A stretch of DNA of 59,111 nt from Kistimonas asteriae (GTDB lineage: Bacteria; Pseudomonadota; Gammaproteobacteria; Pseudomonadales; Endozoicomonadaceae). The stretch is from contig NZ_JAEVHF010000026.1 in the NCBI RefSeq assembly GCF_018263925.1, positions 1 through 59,111 of the forward strand, written 5' to 3'. The first letter of the stretch is position 1; each line of letters opens with the position of its first letter. Position numbers and translations under genes: made by a program. The notes under the pieces are model-generated. The model made no database searches and was not told the DNA's origin. It was given only the letters and a program-made list of their open reading frames with translations. Shown piece after piece: positions 41,126-50,151 of the stretch.

Positions 41126-43303
41126 ATGGATGTCACTGCAATTCTCGACTCTCTCAATGATGCCCAGCGCGAAGCGGTAGCTCAGCCCTTGGGTTCCAGT
41201 CTGATTCTCGCCGGTGCGGGCAGCGGCAAGACACGGGTGCTGGTTCACCGCATTGCCTGGTTGATCCAGACGGAAGGGGTGTCGCCCTGGTCCATCATGG
41301 CGGTGACCTTTACCAATAAAGCGGCGGCCGAGATGCGGGGGCGTATTGAGCAGATGCTGGAAATGCCTGTCCGTGGCATGTGGGTTGGTACATTCCATGG
41401 TTTGGCGCATCGCCTGTTACGCGCACACTGGAAAGAAGCAGGCTTGCCGGAAAACTTCCAGATTCTGGATAGCGATGACCAGTTGCGGATCATCAAGCGG
41501 CTGATGCGTGCACTGGGCATGGATGAATCTAAATGGCCGCCGCGTCAGGCCCAATGGTATATCAACGGCAAGAAAGACGAAGGTCTGCGGCCGCAGCATA
41601 TTGAACCGGGTTATGACCTGTTTGAGAAAAATATGCACCAGGTCTACACCGCCTATGAAGAGAACTGTCGTCTTTTGGGTGTTGTCGATTTTGCGGAATT
41701 ATTGCTGCGTTCCCACGAACTCTGGCTGGAGCATCCACAACTGCTGGCCCATTACCGGGAACGTTTCCAGCAGATCATGGTCGACGAGTTTCAGGATACC
41801 AACGCCGTGCAGTATGCCTGGCTGCGTATGCTTGCCGGTGATAAAGGTAACCTGATGGCAGTAGGCGACGATGACCAGTCAATTTATGGCTGGCGTGGCG
41901 CGCGTATCGAGAATATCCGTCAGTTTACCCGTGATTTCCCCAAGGCTCTGACCATCCGCCTGGAACAGAATTACCGTTCAACCGGTACCATCCTGAAAGC
42001 GGCGAATACCCTGATCGCTAATAATCCGGACCGTTTGGGTAAGGAGCTTTGGACCGAAGGGAATGCCGGTGACCCCATCCAGGTTTATGCGGGATTCAAT
42101 GAGGTGGATGAAGCCCGTTTCATTGCCGATCGTATTCAGGACGCGGCGAATAGTGGCATGGCGCGTAGCGACATCGCTATTCTCTACCGCTCCAACGCAC
42201 AGTCCCGGGTGCTTGAGGAATCCATGCTGCGCAGTGGTATTCCTTACCGTATTTATGGCGGACAGCGGTTCTTCGAGCGTGCTGAGATCAAGAATGCGCT
42301 GGCGTATCTGCGACTGGCCAGCAACCAGGATGATGATCCGTCACTGGAACGGGTGATTAATGTCCCGGCGCGCGGTATTGGTGAAAAAACTGTTCAACAG
42401 ATTCGGGATGTTGCCCGGAGCGGTGGTGTGTCCATGTGGCGCGCAGCCCGTGAAATGGTCAAGAGTAATGGACTGACGGCACGGGCAGCGAATGCGGTGT
42501 CTTCCTTTATTGAGCTGGTGGAAGGGTTGTCATCTTCTGCCAATGATCTCCCTCTGTCGGAATTGGCGGATCACATCATCAACGTCTCGGGTTTGATCGA
42601 GCATCACCAGAAAGAAAAAGGTGAAAAAGGTCGCGCCCGTATTGAGAACCTTGAGGAACTGGTGTCAGCCTGTAAGGAGTTTGATCCGGAAGACGTCTTC
42701 GATGAAGAGATGCAGCAGAACCTGTCGCCGCTGGACGCGTTCCTGGCCCATGCCGCGCTGGAAGCGGGTGAAACCCAGGCCGATCAATTTGCCGACAGTG
42801 TGCAGATGATGACACTGCATTCTGCCAAAGGTTTGGAGTTTCCGCTGGTCTTCATGTGTGGCATGGAAGATGGTCTGTTCCCACACAAGATGTCCATGGA
42901 TGACTCGGGCGGTTTAGACGAAGAACGTCGTCTTTGTTATGTTGGCATTACCCGCGCAATGGAAAAACTGTATCTAACCTATGCGGAAAGTCGGCGTCTC
43001 CACGGACAGGAAAATTACAACCGTCCATCACGTTTCCTGCGGGAAATTCCGGGTGAGCTGATGGAAGAAGTCCGCCTGAATGCCACTATCAGCCGACCCG
43101 TTACCGCTGGCGGCGCCACCATCAATGCGGAAGTGCCGGATACCGGCCTGCATCTTGGTCAGCGGGTTGCACACGAAGTGTTTGGTGATGGTACGGTGCT
43201 GAATTTTGAAGGGCAGGGCGGCCAGGCACGGGTACAGATTAACTTTGATGACGAAGGCAGTAAGTGGCTAATGGTTGCTTATGCCAAACTGATGCCCTTG
43301 TGA
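41126..43303 (+). CDS. uvrD: DNA helicase II UvrD
   Basis: A 725-residue superfamily 1A 3'-5' helicase acting in nucleotide-excision and mismatch repair. Motifs in order: AGAGSGKTR (Walker A), FTNKAAAEMRGR, DEFQDTN (motif II), VGDDDQSIYGWRGA (motif III), QNYRSTGTIL (motif IV), and VQMMTLHSAKGLEFPLVF plus VGITRA (V and VI). The C-terminal Tudor-like tail HEVFGDGTVLNFEGQG...INFDDEG binds RNA polymerase in homologues. Length equals E. coli UvrD (720). The frame is open to 41003, but the conserved start is the ATG at 41126. Confidence 0.95.
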   Translation: MDVTAILDSLNDAQREAVAQPLGSSLILAGAGSGKTRVLVHRIAWLIQTEGVSPWSIMAVTFTNKAAAEMRGRIEQMLEMPVRGMWVGTFHGLAHRLLRAHWKEAGLPENFQILDSDDQLRIIKRLMRALGMDESKWPPRQAQWYINGKKDEGLRPQHIEPGYDLFEKNMHQVYTAYEENCRLLGVVDFAELLLRSHELWLEHPQLLAHYRERFQQIMVDEFQDTNAVQYAWLRMLAGDKGNLMAVGDDDQSIYGWRGARIENIRQFTRDFPKALTIRLEQNYRSTGTILKAANTLIANNPDRLGKELWTEGNAGDPIQVYAGFNEVDEARFIADRIQDAANSGMARSDIAILYRSNAQSRVLEESMLRSGIPYRIYGGQRFFERAEIKNALAYLRLASNQDDDPSLERVINVPARGIGEKTVQQIRDVARSGGVSMWRAAREMVKSNGLTARAANAVSSFIELVEGLSSSANDLPLSELADHIINVSGLIEHHQKEKGEKGRARIENLEELVSACKEFDPEDVFDEEMQQNLSPLDAFLAHAALEAGETQADQFADSVQMMTLHSAKGLEFPLVFMCGMEDGLFPHKMSMDDSGGLDEERRLCYVGITRAMEKLYLTYAESRRLHGQENYNRPSRFLREIPGELMEEVRLNATISRPVTAGGATINAEVPDTGLHLGQRVAHEVFGDGTVLNFEGQGGQARVQINFDDEGSKWLMVAYAKLMPL

Positions 43304-43363
43304 AATAACGGCTTCTGTCGCTAGTATGGGCTCGAAGTAAGCATGGCTTACCGGTAATACCAG

Positions 43364-43395
43364 CCTGCTTTACCGCGTTATTGGGGTAAAGCAGG
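43364..43395 (+). terminator. Hairpin after uvrD
   Basis: CCTGCTTTACC (43364-43374) and GGTAAAGCAGG (43385-43395) form a perfect 11-bp stem between uvrD and the TRAP gene. No T-run follows; it also lies just before the next gene's ribosome site and could act there. Confidence 0.5.
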
Positions 43396-43440
43396 GCTGT
43401 TGATAATAAGAAAGTTGGATACCAACACAGGGGGATATGT

Positions 43441-44550
43441 ATGAAACGCCGTCAGATGCTGACTGCTCTGGGTGTAGGCGCCGCCGGTGCGATGCTGGCG
43501 GGGTGTAATGACAATGCCCCGGCGCCGCAGGCTGCCGGACAGGGTACCGTCGAAAAGAAAAAGTACCGTTGGAAACTGGTGACATCCTGGCCGAAAAACT
43601 TTCCAGGGCTGGGAACAGCACCGGAGCGTTTTGCCGAGATGGTCAACCAGATGAGCGACGGCCGTCTTGAGATTAAAGTCTACGGTGCGGGTGAACTGGT
43701 GCCAGCGCTGGAAGTCTTTGATGCGGTTCGTACCGGAACCGCAGAAATGAGCCACAGTGGTGCTTACTACTGGAAAGGAAAGGAACCCGCGACTCAGTTT
43801 TTCACGGCTGTACCTTTTGGTCTGAATGCCCAGGAAATGAGCAGCTGGCTGCACTATGGCGGCGGCATGGAGTTGTGGGAAAAGCTCTATGAACCTTTCA
43901 ACCTGAAGCCGTTCGCGGGTGGCAGCACAGGTGTTCAGATGGCGGGCTGGTTCAATCGCAAGATCGAGTCGCTGGAAGATCTGAAAGGCCTGAATATGCG
44001 TATTCCCGGTCTAGGTGGTGAGGTGCTGAAGCGTCTGGGCGGGTCACCGGTCAATGTGCCCGGTGGTGAACTTTTCACTGCACTGCAGACGGGTCGTATT
44101 GACGCCACAGAATGGGTTGGCCCTTATAACGATATGGCGTTTGGTCTCTACAAAGCAGCGAAGTACTACTACTACCCAGGCTGGCATGAGCCAGGTTCAA
44201 CCCTGGAATTCACGGTTAATCTGGATGCCTGGAAAGAGCTGCCGGCAGACCTGAAAGCCATTGTGCAAACGGCAACTCAGGCAGCGCATCAATCCATGCT
44301 GGATGAATATACGGCACGTAACAACATGGCTCTGAATCAGCTGATCAATGACCACGGTGTGCAGGTGCTGAAATTGCCGGATGATGTATTGAAGAGCCTC
44401 CAGGACGTGGCGGAGCAGGTTACTCAGGAAGTGGCGGCGACTAACGATCAGTCGAAGGCTATTTATGAGTCGTTCAAGCGCTTTACCGAACAGGTCACGG
44501 AGTATCATAAAGTGTCAGAGATGGCTTATTACGACGCTCGTCTTCTATAG
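43441..44550 (+). CDS. TRAP-transporter solute-binding protein (TakP/DctP family)
   Basis: A 369-residue extracytoplasmic binding protein. The N-terminus MKRRQMLTALG...LAGC combines a twin-Arg-like motif with a lipobox, so it may be a Tat-exported lipoprotein. The mature part follows the DctP family: RWKLVTSWPKNFPG, FDAVRTGTAEMSHSGAYYWKGK, GLNMRIPGLGGEVLKRLGG (with the carboxylate-binding Arg) and IDATEWVGPYNDMAFGL, then YYPGWHEPG as in keto-acid-binding TakP. The membrane subunits DctQ and DctM do not flank it, so it is an orphan here. Confidence 0.9.
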   Translation: MKRRQMLTALGVGAAGAMLAGCNDNAPAPQAAGQGTVEKKKYRWKLVTSWPKNFPGLGTAPERFAEMVNQMSDGRLEIKVYGAGELVPALEVFDAVRTGTAEMSHSGAYYWKGKEPATQFFTAVPFGLNAQEMSSWLHYGGGMELWEKLYEPFNLKPFAGGSTGVQMAGWFNRKIESLEDLKGLNMRIPGLGGEVLKRLGGSPVNVPGGELFTALQTGRIDATEWVGPYNDMAFGLYKAAKYYYYPGWHEPGSTLEFTVNLDAWKELPADLKAIVQTATQAAHQSMLDEYTARNNMALNQLINDHGVQVLKLPDDVLKSLQDVAEQVTQEVAATNDQSKAIYESFKRFTEQVTEYHKVSEMAYYDARLL

Positions 44551-44569
44551 CATCTCTATCAGCCGCCAC

Positions 44570-45085
44570 TCAGAGACTATCCAGAATCTTTTTCTGGTTT
44601 GAGTGGCGCTCATTCATCTGGTCGCGTGCTTTCTGTGCCTCGTTGATCATATCTTTTGGGTTTGCACGGTTAGGCAACAGAACATCGTCGTCCTTTTCAG
44701 CGGTATTTTCCCTTTTTACCAGTTCAGGCATGTCAGGCAGCGGTGTTATGTGGCTGGTATCGATGTGAATTTTACGTGTTTTCACGTTGGGATCTTCCGT
44801 TGGGACGGTATCTGAAAAGTGCCAGACACCGTTGGCATCCTGCCATCCGTTAACTGTTTCCTTTTGGGCTGCATCAGTGCTGTCCGGTATATAAGCCTCA
44901 AGCTTGTTGGAGATGCGTTTGCCTTCATTCAGCAGTGAGGTGAGTGTATTCGCATCGGGAAGGATATCATCAAGGGTTGCCAGTGGTTTGCCGCTGGGCC
45001 CTGGTATAAAAAAAGGGGCTGATACCAAGGCTCCAATGAACAATGTAAACGAGATACGGCGTCCCCAGTCTATTCCATGACGCAT
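44570..45085 (-). CDS. DUF4124-like envelope protein
   Basis: A 171-residue protein with an N-terminal membrane or signal segment (about 10-27). The motif GWQDANGVWHFSDTVP (about 79-94) is the DUF4124 signature (W-x-D-x-x-G-x-x-H-(Y/F)-S-D-x-x-P), a short periplasmic domain of unknown function common in gammaproteobacteria. The C-terminal third is charged and Asn/Gln/Lys-rich. It is convergent with the TRAP gene, with a 19-bp gap. Confidence 0.8.
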   Translation of the reverse strand: MRHGIDWGRRISFTLFIGALVSAPFFIPGPSGKPLATLDDILPDANTLTSLLNEGKRISNKLEAYIPDSTDAAQKETVNGWQDANGVWHFSDTVPTEDPNVKTRKIHIDTSHITPLPDMPELVKRENTAEKDDDVLLPNRANPKDMINEAQKARDQMNERHSNQKKILDSL

Positions 45086-45199
45086 AACAGGCTTCCGGTG
45101 CAGAGCTACAGTATGTAAGCAGTGATTGCTGCTTTCCTTGCTAATGAGATTAGCTTACCGCTATGCCATACAGGACACTACACTGCCAAAGCCATACCA

Positions 45200-45700
45200 T
45201 TATGATGCTGCCAGTTCCCGCTCCGGTATTTTGGTAATGTGCAATGTATGTCCGGTACTTTGAAGGAACTGTTCAACGCCGGCCTTGCTGATCACCAGGG
45301 TGCTGGTGTTGACCAGGGGATGACACTGAATCGCATCCTGCTGCCAGACATCTTCATCAATAACAACGGTCACATGCCTGTCTGGATCATTCACTATACC
45401 GAGCAATGTCACTGCGCCGGGCTCCAGGCCCAGATACTTTTGAAGACGTTCTGAAGAGGCCAGCTGAAGTTTTCCGATATTCAAAACCTCTCCCAACCGA
45501 TTAAGGTCAGTAGCTTTGTGATCAGCGACAACGATGAGGAAGTGTCGTTTACCCTTACGGTCCTTGACGAAGAGGTTCTTGGTTCTGGCACCGGGCAGGC
45601 CAGGTGTTACACGGTTGGCCTCTTCACAGGTGTAAACGGGTGTGTGGTCAACACGTTGAAATGTGATGTTCTGGCTGGTCAGCAGGTTATAGATATCCAT
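45200..45700 (-). CDS. YbaK/ProX-type aminoacyl-tRNA deacylase
   Basis: A 166-residue stand-alone editing protein of the INS/YbaK superfamily that removes wrong amino acids from tRNA. The pattern GARTKNLFVKDRKGKRHFLIVVADHKATDLNRL is typical of the PrdX/ProXp-ala group, which clears Ala from tRNA-Pro; the key Lys is in TKNLF. GTVTLLGIVND-like GAVTLLGIVNDPDRHVTVVID follows. An AGG lies 9 bases before the ATG at 45700; the frame is open to 45745 but without a ribosome site. Confidence 0.85.
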   Translation of the reverse strand: MDIYNLLTSQNITFQRVDHTPVYTCEEANRVTPGLPGARTKNLFVKDRKGKRHFLIVVADHKATDLNRLGEVLNIGKLQLASSERLQKYLGLEPGAVTLLGIVNDPDRHVTVVIDEDVWQQDAIQCHPLVNTSTLVISKAGVEQFLQSTGHTLHITKIPERELAAS

Positions 45701-46414
45701 AGTCGTTACCTTCAACAGAATCCCATACAGAAATGCGGGCTGCATTGTTTCCCATTAAGTCCGCATATAACTACAGCGGATTGTTCAGCTTACTGAATAG
45801 CGCATGCAGGCAAAAAGGCATGTTTAGAAAAATTCGTGACGTGTCATGACGTTGGTCAGGCAATAAAGCGTTACGACCTGTTTCGCTTAGTATCGCACGA
45901 TCGTTTTAAAGTCCTGCCCACTACTCGGAGTAGCGCTATCCGAAAAAGCGTCTTGTCTGCTGGAGAGCCTGTCATGGCTGGGAAAGCATGAAGTTGGCAT
46001 GAACCCTGTAACACTCAGACTAAGGACGGGGGAAGGATATTCAGGGATGAATACATGCCATGGATGACGGTGTTGATAATGGCATCCACGGTGAGTGGTC
46101 AGCTTAAGCGTACATAAAAACGTTTCGGTTCCAGGGAGGAAGCTGGGGGGAGGGATACCCCTTCCATGGAAGGATATCAGGGCATGGATGCCCTGTTCTT
46201 ATGACAATACAGCCGCTTTCCTGTTTTCATATAAACGACAAAGTACAATTAAAAATCTGTTTTTCATCATTACACTTTCTTTCCGCACAATTTACCTTTC
46301 ATTAACACAAAGTGTTTCAGGCTCATCTAATCTCAAACTGTCGGAAGGGAAAACAGACAACAGAAAGTCTCGGAAAAGGAACATCATTAAGTATCGATTA
46401 AAGAGGTAACTATC
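45701..46414. other. 714-bp non-coding stretch with two adjacent palindromes
   Basis: No convincing gene. CCTTCCATGGAAGG (46160-46173) and AGGGCAT-GG-ATGCCCT (46179-46194) are perfect palindromes 5 bp apart, about 220 bp before the DUF397 gene. The words GGATATCAGGG/GGATATTCAGGG and ATGGATG recur around them. The promoter of the DUF397 gene should lie in the last ~150 bp. Confidence 0.5.
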
Positions 46415-46627
46415 ATGAGTATGTTCTTTGCCAATGACAATAATTTTGTCAAAGCCTGTGGTGGCGGTACTGTTGGATATTGCGTTGCCGTTGCGGTAGA
46501 CAAGGAAGGTGGTCTGGTTGGTATCCGTGATACCAAAGATGACAGCAAAGAAACCCTGATTTTTGATAAGGGTGAATGGCAGCACTTTATCACTGCAGTA
46601 AAATCTGGTGAGTATGATATTGAGTGA
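46415..46627 (+). CDS. DUF397-family small protein
   Basis: A 70-residue protein that fits DUF397: a Gly/Asn/Ser start, then GYCVAVAVDKEGGLVGIRDTKD and a final EWQHFITAVKSGEYD, matching the family pattern C-V-E-V-A...V-x-(V/I)-R-D-(S/T)-K-D...(E)-W-x-x-F-x-x-x-V-K. DUF397 proteins are known mainly from actinobacteria, usually beside an XRE-type regulator; no such partner is here. AGAGG lies 9 bases before the ATG. A large hairpin terminator follows, so it is monocistronic. Confidence 0.8.
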   Translation: MSMFFANDNNFVKACGGGTVGYCVAVAVDKEGGLVGIRDTKDDSKETLIFDKGEWQHFITAVKSGEYDIE

Positions 46628-46693
46628 AATCTTTGAACGAGTACGAGATAAGATATTTCACACAATATGACTATTTACCGTTGTAATCCTCAA

Positions 46694-46748
46694 GCTATCT
46701 GAATTGATAGTGTTGTGAAGACAGATAAACACTTTCAATTCAGATAGC
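46694..46748 (+). terminator. Large hairpin terminator of the DUF397 gene
   Basis: A perfect 13-bp stem (46694-46706 with 46736-46748) encloses a second AGTGTT/AACACT stem and is followed by the T-rich CAATATTTTCTT. Confidence 0.7.
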
Positions 46749-46825
46749 CAATATTTTCTTGGGATGATCTTTTTAATTGATTATCACGGTCGTCTTGTTA
46801 TCTGCAATAACATCAGGAGGTTGTC

Positions 46826-47314
46826 ATGAATACTGTATTGAAGCAGCAACCCGTTGACGATGTTGTCATTCGCTCTCTGGAAGACAAAGATTTTAAGGCG
46901 TTTCTGGCGCTGTCGACCATTATGCATCGGGAGTCAGAATATCGTAATTTGTCGTTTAGTGAGCAACGGGTAAAACAGTTTTTTGAACTCCACCTGACAG
47001 ATCCAGCCTATGCCGGTTGGGTGGTGGAAGTGGAAGGTAACCTTGTCGCGGGATTCCTGGCGCAATATAACCACATCAGCCAGTTTTCGGATGACCGGGT
47101 TGCGTTTGAAAATGGTTTTTTTGTTCATCCGGCCTACCGTTGCCAGGGGATTGCCGGGCAGTTGTTTACGGTGTATGAGCAGTGGGCCAAAGAGAATGGC
47201 TGTCGGTATACCTATTGCTCAGTAACCACTGAAGTAGATGAGAAAAAGACGGTCGCCCGTCTGGAAAAATTTGGCTATCAACGTTGTGGCACGTTACTGA
47301 AAAAAGCTTTTTAG
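46826..47314 (+). CDS. GNAT-family N-acetyltransferase
   Basis: A 162-residue acetyl-CoA-dependent transferase. The N-terminal strand (VIRSLEDKDFKAFLAL) and helix are followed by VVEVEGNLVAGFLAQY. The acetyl-CoA-binding motif A is FFVHPAYRCQGIAGQLFTVYEQWAKENG (R/Q-x-x-G-I/x-G type: RCQGIAGQL). AGGAGG lies 6 bases before the ATG. Substrate unknown. Confidence 0.88.
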   Translation: MNTVLKQQPVDDVVIRSLEDKDFKAFLALSTIMHRESEYRNLSFSEQRVKQFFELHLTDPAYAGWVVEVEGNLVAGFLAQYNHISQFSDDRVAFENGFFVHPAYRCQGIAGQLFTVYEQWAKENGCRYTYCSVTTEVDEKKTVARLEKFGYQRCGTLLKKAF

Positions 47315-47487
47315 GACAATGCGGTTAATCGAGTGATGTTGATGGCTAAGTATCTATGGAAAAATAATTGGATTATCTATGATTTTATTTCTTGATTACT
47401 ATCTACGATTATCTATTTTGACGGACGTTTTTAACAATGCATGGAAACTGTTGAGCAGATATCAAGCATGATAGTAATCAGGTATTT

Positions 47488-48678
47488 TTATAAGCTGGAT
47501 AGTTTTTGTATCTCTTGAAACAGTTCAGTCGCTCGCTGAGGTATAGCTGTTCTTTGTAGTACCACTTTTAGGTTGGCTGTTATGTTAGAAATTCTATTCA
47601 GTCGATGTTCATAATTTCTTACTTTCTTTTCTAGCGATTCAAGATGGTTTTTTTTCTTTTGTCTAGATTCTTGTGCAGATATCTTATTCTTATATTTTCT
47701 GATTCTTTGACTTGCTAACTTAAGGTAGCGTTTCCTTTGAGTCGTGCTTCCTATTGTTGTTGCGATTTGTGCAAACTGATCTTTGGCTCGTTCTATAGTT
47801 GGTAATGACTTGAAATATTTTTCAAATGTATCTTTTAAATCGCCACACTCTAATTCCATTTTTGATAATAAATTGCCTAAATCAGCTGTTTTTTGAGGAT
47901 TGAGTTCATCAGGCACCGACAATGTTTTCATGTGGGTTATTTCGGTCTCCTCATCACTGCCGGATTCCTCATCGCTATCAGTAGATGCGACATAATGGCA
48001 TTGCTGTTCTTCATATGAAGGACTTGTTTTTGCCTCTTCCTTGACCGCTACCCATGTTTGTTCGGAGACAACTGAAAATGGAGCATGAGATACCGGAGGA
48101 AATGTTGAGCTACATGATGGCTGTTCTTCAGGATTCGGTTCTTGCTTAATTGCAGGAAGAATCGGTATGAGTTTCCTTTGCTGTGATACTGAGGCAGCAA
48201 AAAATTGAGGTGATAGCTGAGGTAGTAATGTTGCTGCTTGCTGATGTGGATCTGCTAGTCCCGATTCTGCATATTGGGTTATGTCCATAAAACTGGGTGG
48301 ATTTATTATTGGGCTGGTTGGTATTCCAGGCGTCATTGTTGTGTGGGGTATAGTACCAGGTTCTATTTTTATGCTATCAGTCTGAACATATGCTGGACCT
48401 AAACTCAAATGTTCTGTGCCGATAAACTGGACATCATCATCTGCGAATAGTGGGATTTCACTCAGGTCTTGTAGTGGAGAAAGACAGCCTAAATAGGGTG
48501 TACCTGTTGTGGATGTCGCTGTACGTACCGGTGAGAGTAGTGGTTGATGTGCAGGTAGACTGCTTAGGTGTGAAGAATGTTCAGTTGATGTTGATGCTTG
48601 ATGCACTATTCCACGGTTACCTGTCTGGCTGACGGTGGTAGACGGCGATGATATTGGAAACATTAGCTTTGAGCTCAT
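47488..48678 (-). CDS. bZIP transcription-factor mimic (CREB3/OASIS-like DNA-binding domain)
   Basis: A 396-residue protein with a eukaryotic-type basic leucine zipper near its C-terminus. The basic region includes NKISAQESRQKKK (331-343) with the invariant Asn331 and Arg339 (N-x7-R); it is closest to CREB3-like/OASIS factors, which also read KNKISAQESRRKKK. The zipper follows with the standard +10 spacing: L349, Y356, I363 and L370 at d, V353, L360, T367 and L374 at a. Residues 1-230 are Ser/Thr/Pro/Gln-rich, 230-246 are acidic, and three sumoylation-type sites (IKIE 103, IKQE 178, VKEE 213) are present. No signal peptide, membrane helix or clear ribosome site is visible. Low GC suggests foreign origin. 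Action in the host nucleus is inferred. Confidence 0.85.
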   Translation of the reverse strand: MSSKLMFPISSPSTTVSQTGNRGIVHQASTSTEHSSHLSSLPAHQPLLSPVRTATSTTGTPYLGCLSPLQDLSEIPLFADDDVQFIGTEHLSLGPAYVQTDSIKIEPGTIPHTTMTPGIPTSPIINPPSFMDITQYAESGLADPHQQAATLLPQLSPQFFAASVSQQRKLIPILPAIKQEPNPEEQPSCSSTFPPVSHAPFSVVSEQTWVAVKEEAKTSPSYEEQQCHYVASTDSDEESGSDEETEITHMKTLSVPDELNPQKTADLGNLLSKMELECGDLKDTFEKYFKSLPTIERAKDQFAQIATTIGSTTQRKRYLKLASQRIRKYKNKISAQESRQKKKNHLESLEKKVRNYEHRLNRISNITANLKVVLQRTAIPQRATELFQEIQKLSSL

Positions 48679-48965
48679 ACAACAATGTAGAAAAATTAAG
48701 TCTATTCTTTGTCCTCAAGAAATCACTAACCAAATACTTAATAAAGCTTACTGTTGATGAATCCTGTTATACATACAAAGGTATTGCTGGATGAAGCATC
48801 ATTTAATGGGTATTTAGTTTTTATTGGGTACATGTTTGCAAGTTAATCTTACTAAATCCTATTGGTAAGAAGGGAGGAAGTTACTGGTTTCACTTGTCAT
48901 TGTTTCGACATTCCTGTGTCATAAAGGCTCCAGATAATAACGAAAAAAAAACAGGAATCAGGGAT

Positions 48966-49955
48966 ATGAACCGGATTAGACAACTCTTTCTTGCAACCAG
49001 CTTGGTGGCGACCGGCGCCATGGCAGAAAGTGTCAGTTTCATTGCGATCGGTGATATGGGAACTGGTAGTGACAAACAGTATAAGGTTGCCAATGCCATA
49101 GAAAATCTTTGCCAGCAAAAAGCCTGCGATTTTGCCATCGGTCTTGGCGATAATATTTACGAGGCGGGTGTCGACAGCAGTCGTGACGACAGTTTCCAGA
49201 GTAAATTTGAGCAGCCTTATGCAGGATTGGCTTTCCCCTTTTTCATGTCGTTAGGCAATCATGATAACTCTCACTTTGCCAGCGGTGGCGGACTGGATAA
49301 TTTCAAGGGCGAGTATCAGGTTGCTTATCATTATCGGGATGATCGCGGCAGTGACAAATGGCGTATGCCTAACCGTTACTATCACTTTACAGCGCCATTG
49401 GAGAGTGAAGAGCCACTGGTCGACTTTCTTGCGCTGGATTCCAACCCGATTGCCGGTGGTCTTGACTGGGATTATCAGTATTGGCGCAAACCCTATACAG
49501 CAAAGCATAAGGACTGGATAAAAAGTACCTTATCGAATGCCAATGCACCTTGGAAAATCGCGTTTGCTCATCATCCACTCCGCTCTAACGGCCGTCATGG
49601 CAATGCCGGTTTTTATGACGGTCTGGCAGGGTCGGGCAAGGACTGGCAAAAGCTGATCAAGGAAACAGTTTGTGACAAAGTGGATGTGCTGATCACCGGC
49701 CATGATCATGATCTGCAATGGTTAAAACCTAACAGTGACTGCGGTAAAACGTTCTTCATCGTATCGGGTGCTGGCGGGAAAACACGAAGCCTGACCAACC
49801 CTGACCGTAACCCTGCCTGGTGGCAGGTTGGCGATTCGCTGGGCTTTTTCAGAATCCAGATTGAAGGTAACCAGTTTACCGGGGAAGCCTACGTGGTGAA
49901 TGCGGAATCAGGCCAGTGGGAGTTGGCGTATAGCAACACTATCCGCAAACATTAA
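48966..49955 (+). CDS. Secreted purple acid phosphatase-like metallophosphoesterase, copy 1
   Basis: A 329-residue exported enzyme; the signal peptide is residues 1-20 (GAMA/E). Dinuclear metal motifs in order are AIGDMGTG (D30), GLGDNIYEAGV (Asp and the metal-coordinating Tyr of purple acid phosphatases), MSLGNHDN, FAHHPLRSNGRHG and GHDHDLQWL. Size and spacing match the small, tartrate-resistant (type 5) class rather than the large plant type. It releases phosphate from organic esters. The ATG at 48966 follows AGGGAT; the frame extends to 48894. A hairpin and a close paralogue follow. Confidence 0.9.
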   Translation: MNRIRQLFLATSLVATGAMAESVSFIAIGDMGTGSDKQYKVANAIENLCQQKACDFAIGLGDNIYEAGVDSSRDDSFQSKFEQPYAGLAFPFFMSLGNHDNSHFASGGGLDNFKGEYQVAYHYRDDRGSDKWRMPNRYYHFTAPLESEEPLVDFLALDSNPIAGGLDWDYQYWRKPYTAKHKDWIKSTLSNANAPWKIAFAHHPLRSNGRHGNAGFYDGLAGSGKDWQKLIKETVCDKVDVLITGHDHDLQWLKPNSDCGKTFFIVSGAGGKTRSLTNPDRNPAWWQVGDSLGFFRIQIEGNQFTGEAYVVNAESGQWELAYSNTIRKH

Positions 49956-49990
49956 GTGAAAGTTTAAGTCTCAAAATCAGCACTATGTTA

Positions 49991-50020
49991 AAAGGGGGAA
50001 CTTTCATGTTCCCCTTTGTT
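49991..50020 (+). terminator. Terminator between the two phosphatase genes
   Basis: GGGGAAC-TTTCAT-GTTCCCC hairpin followed by TTTGTTCT, about 40 bp after the first phosphatase stop. The two paralogues therefore have separate transcripts. Confidence 0.7.
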
Positions 50021-50151
50021 CTAACCAGGAAATGATAAAGGTTGACTGGGGCGGCCCGTCGGCTTTCTTCTGCTATATAAAAAAGCGCTGTGGTTAGTTA
50101 TCCAATAAAAGGCTGCAACATTTATAGTCCTGTTGATGGGAGAGCTGTTTC

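Noticed and set aside
46095..46409. 104-codon open frame before the DUF397 gene
   Set aside because: No ribosome site or protein-like composition, and it crosses palindromes and an A+T-rich promoter-like region.
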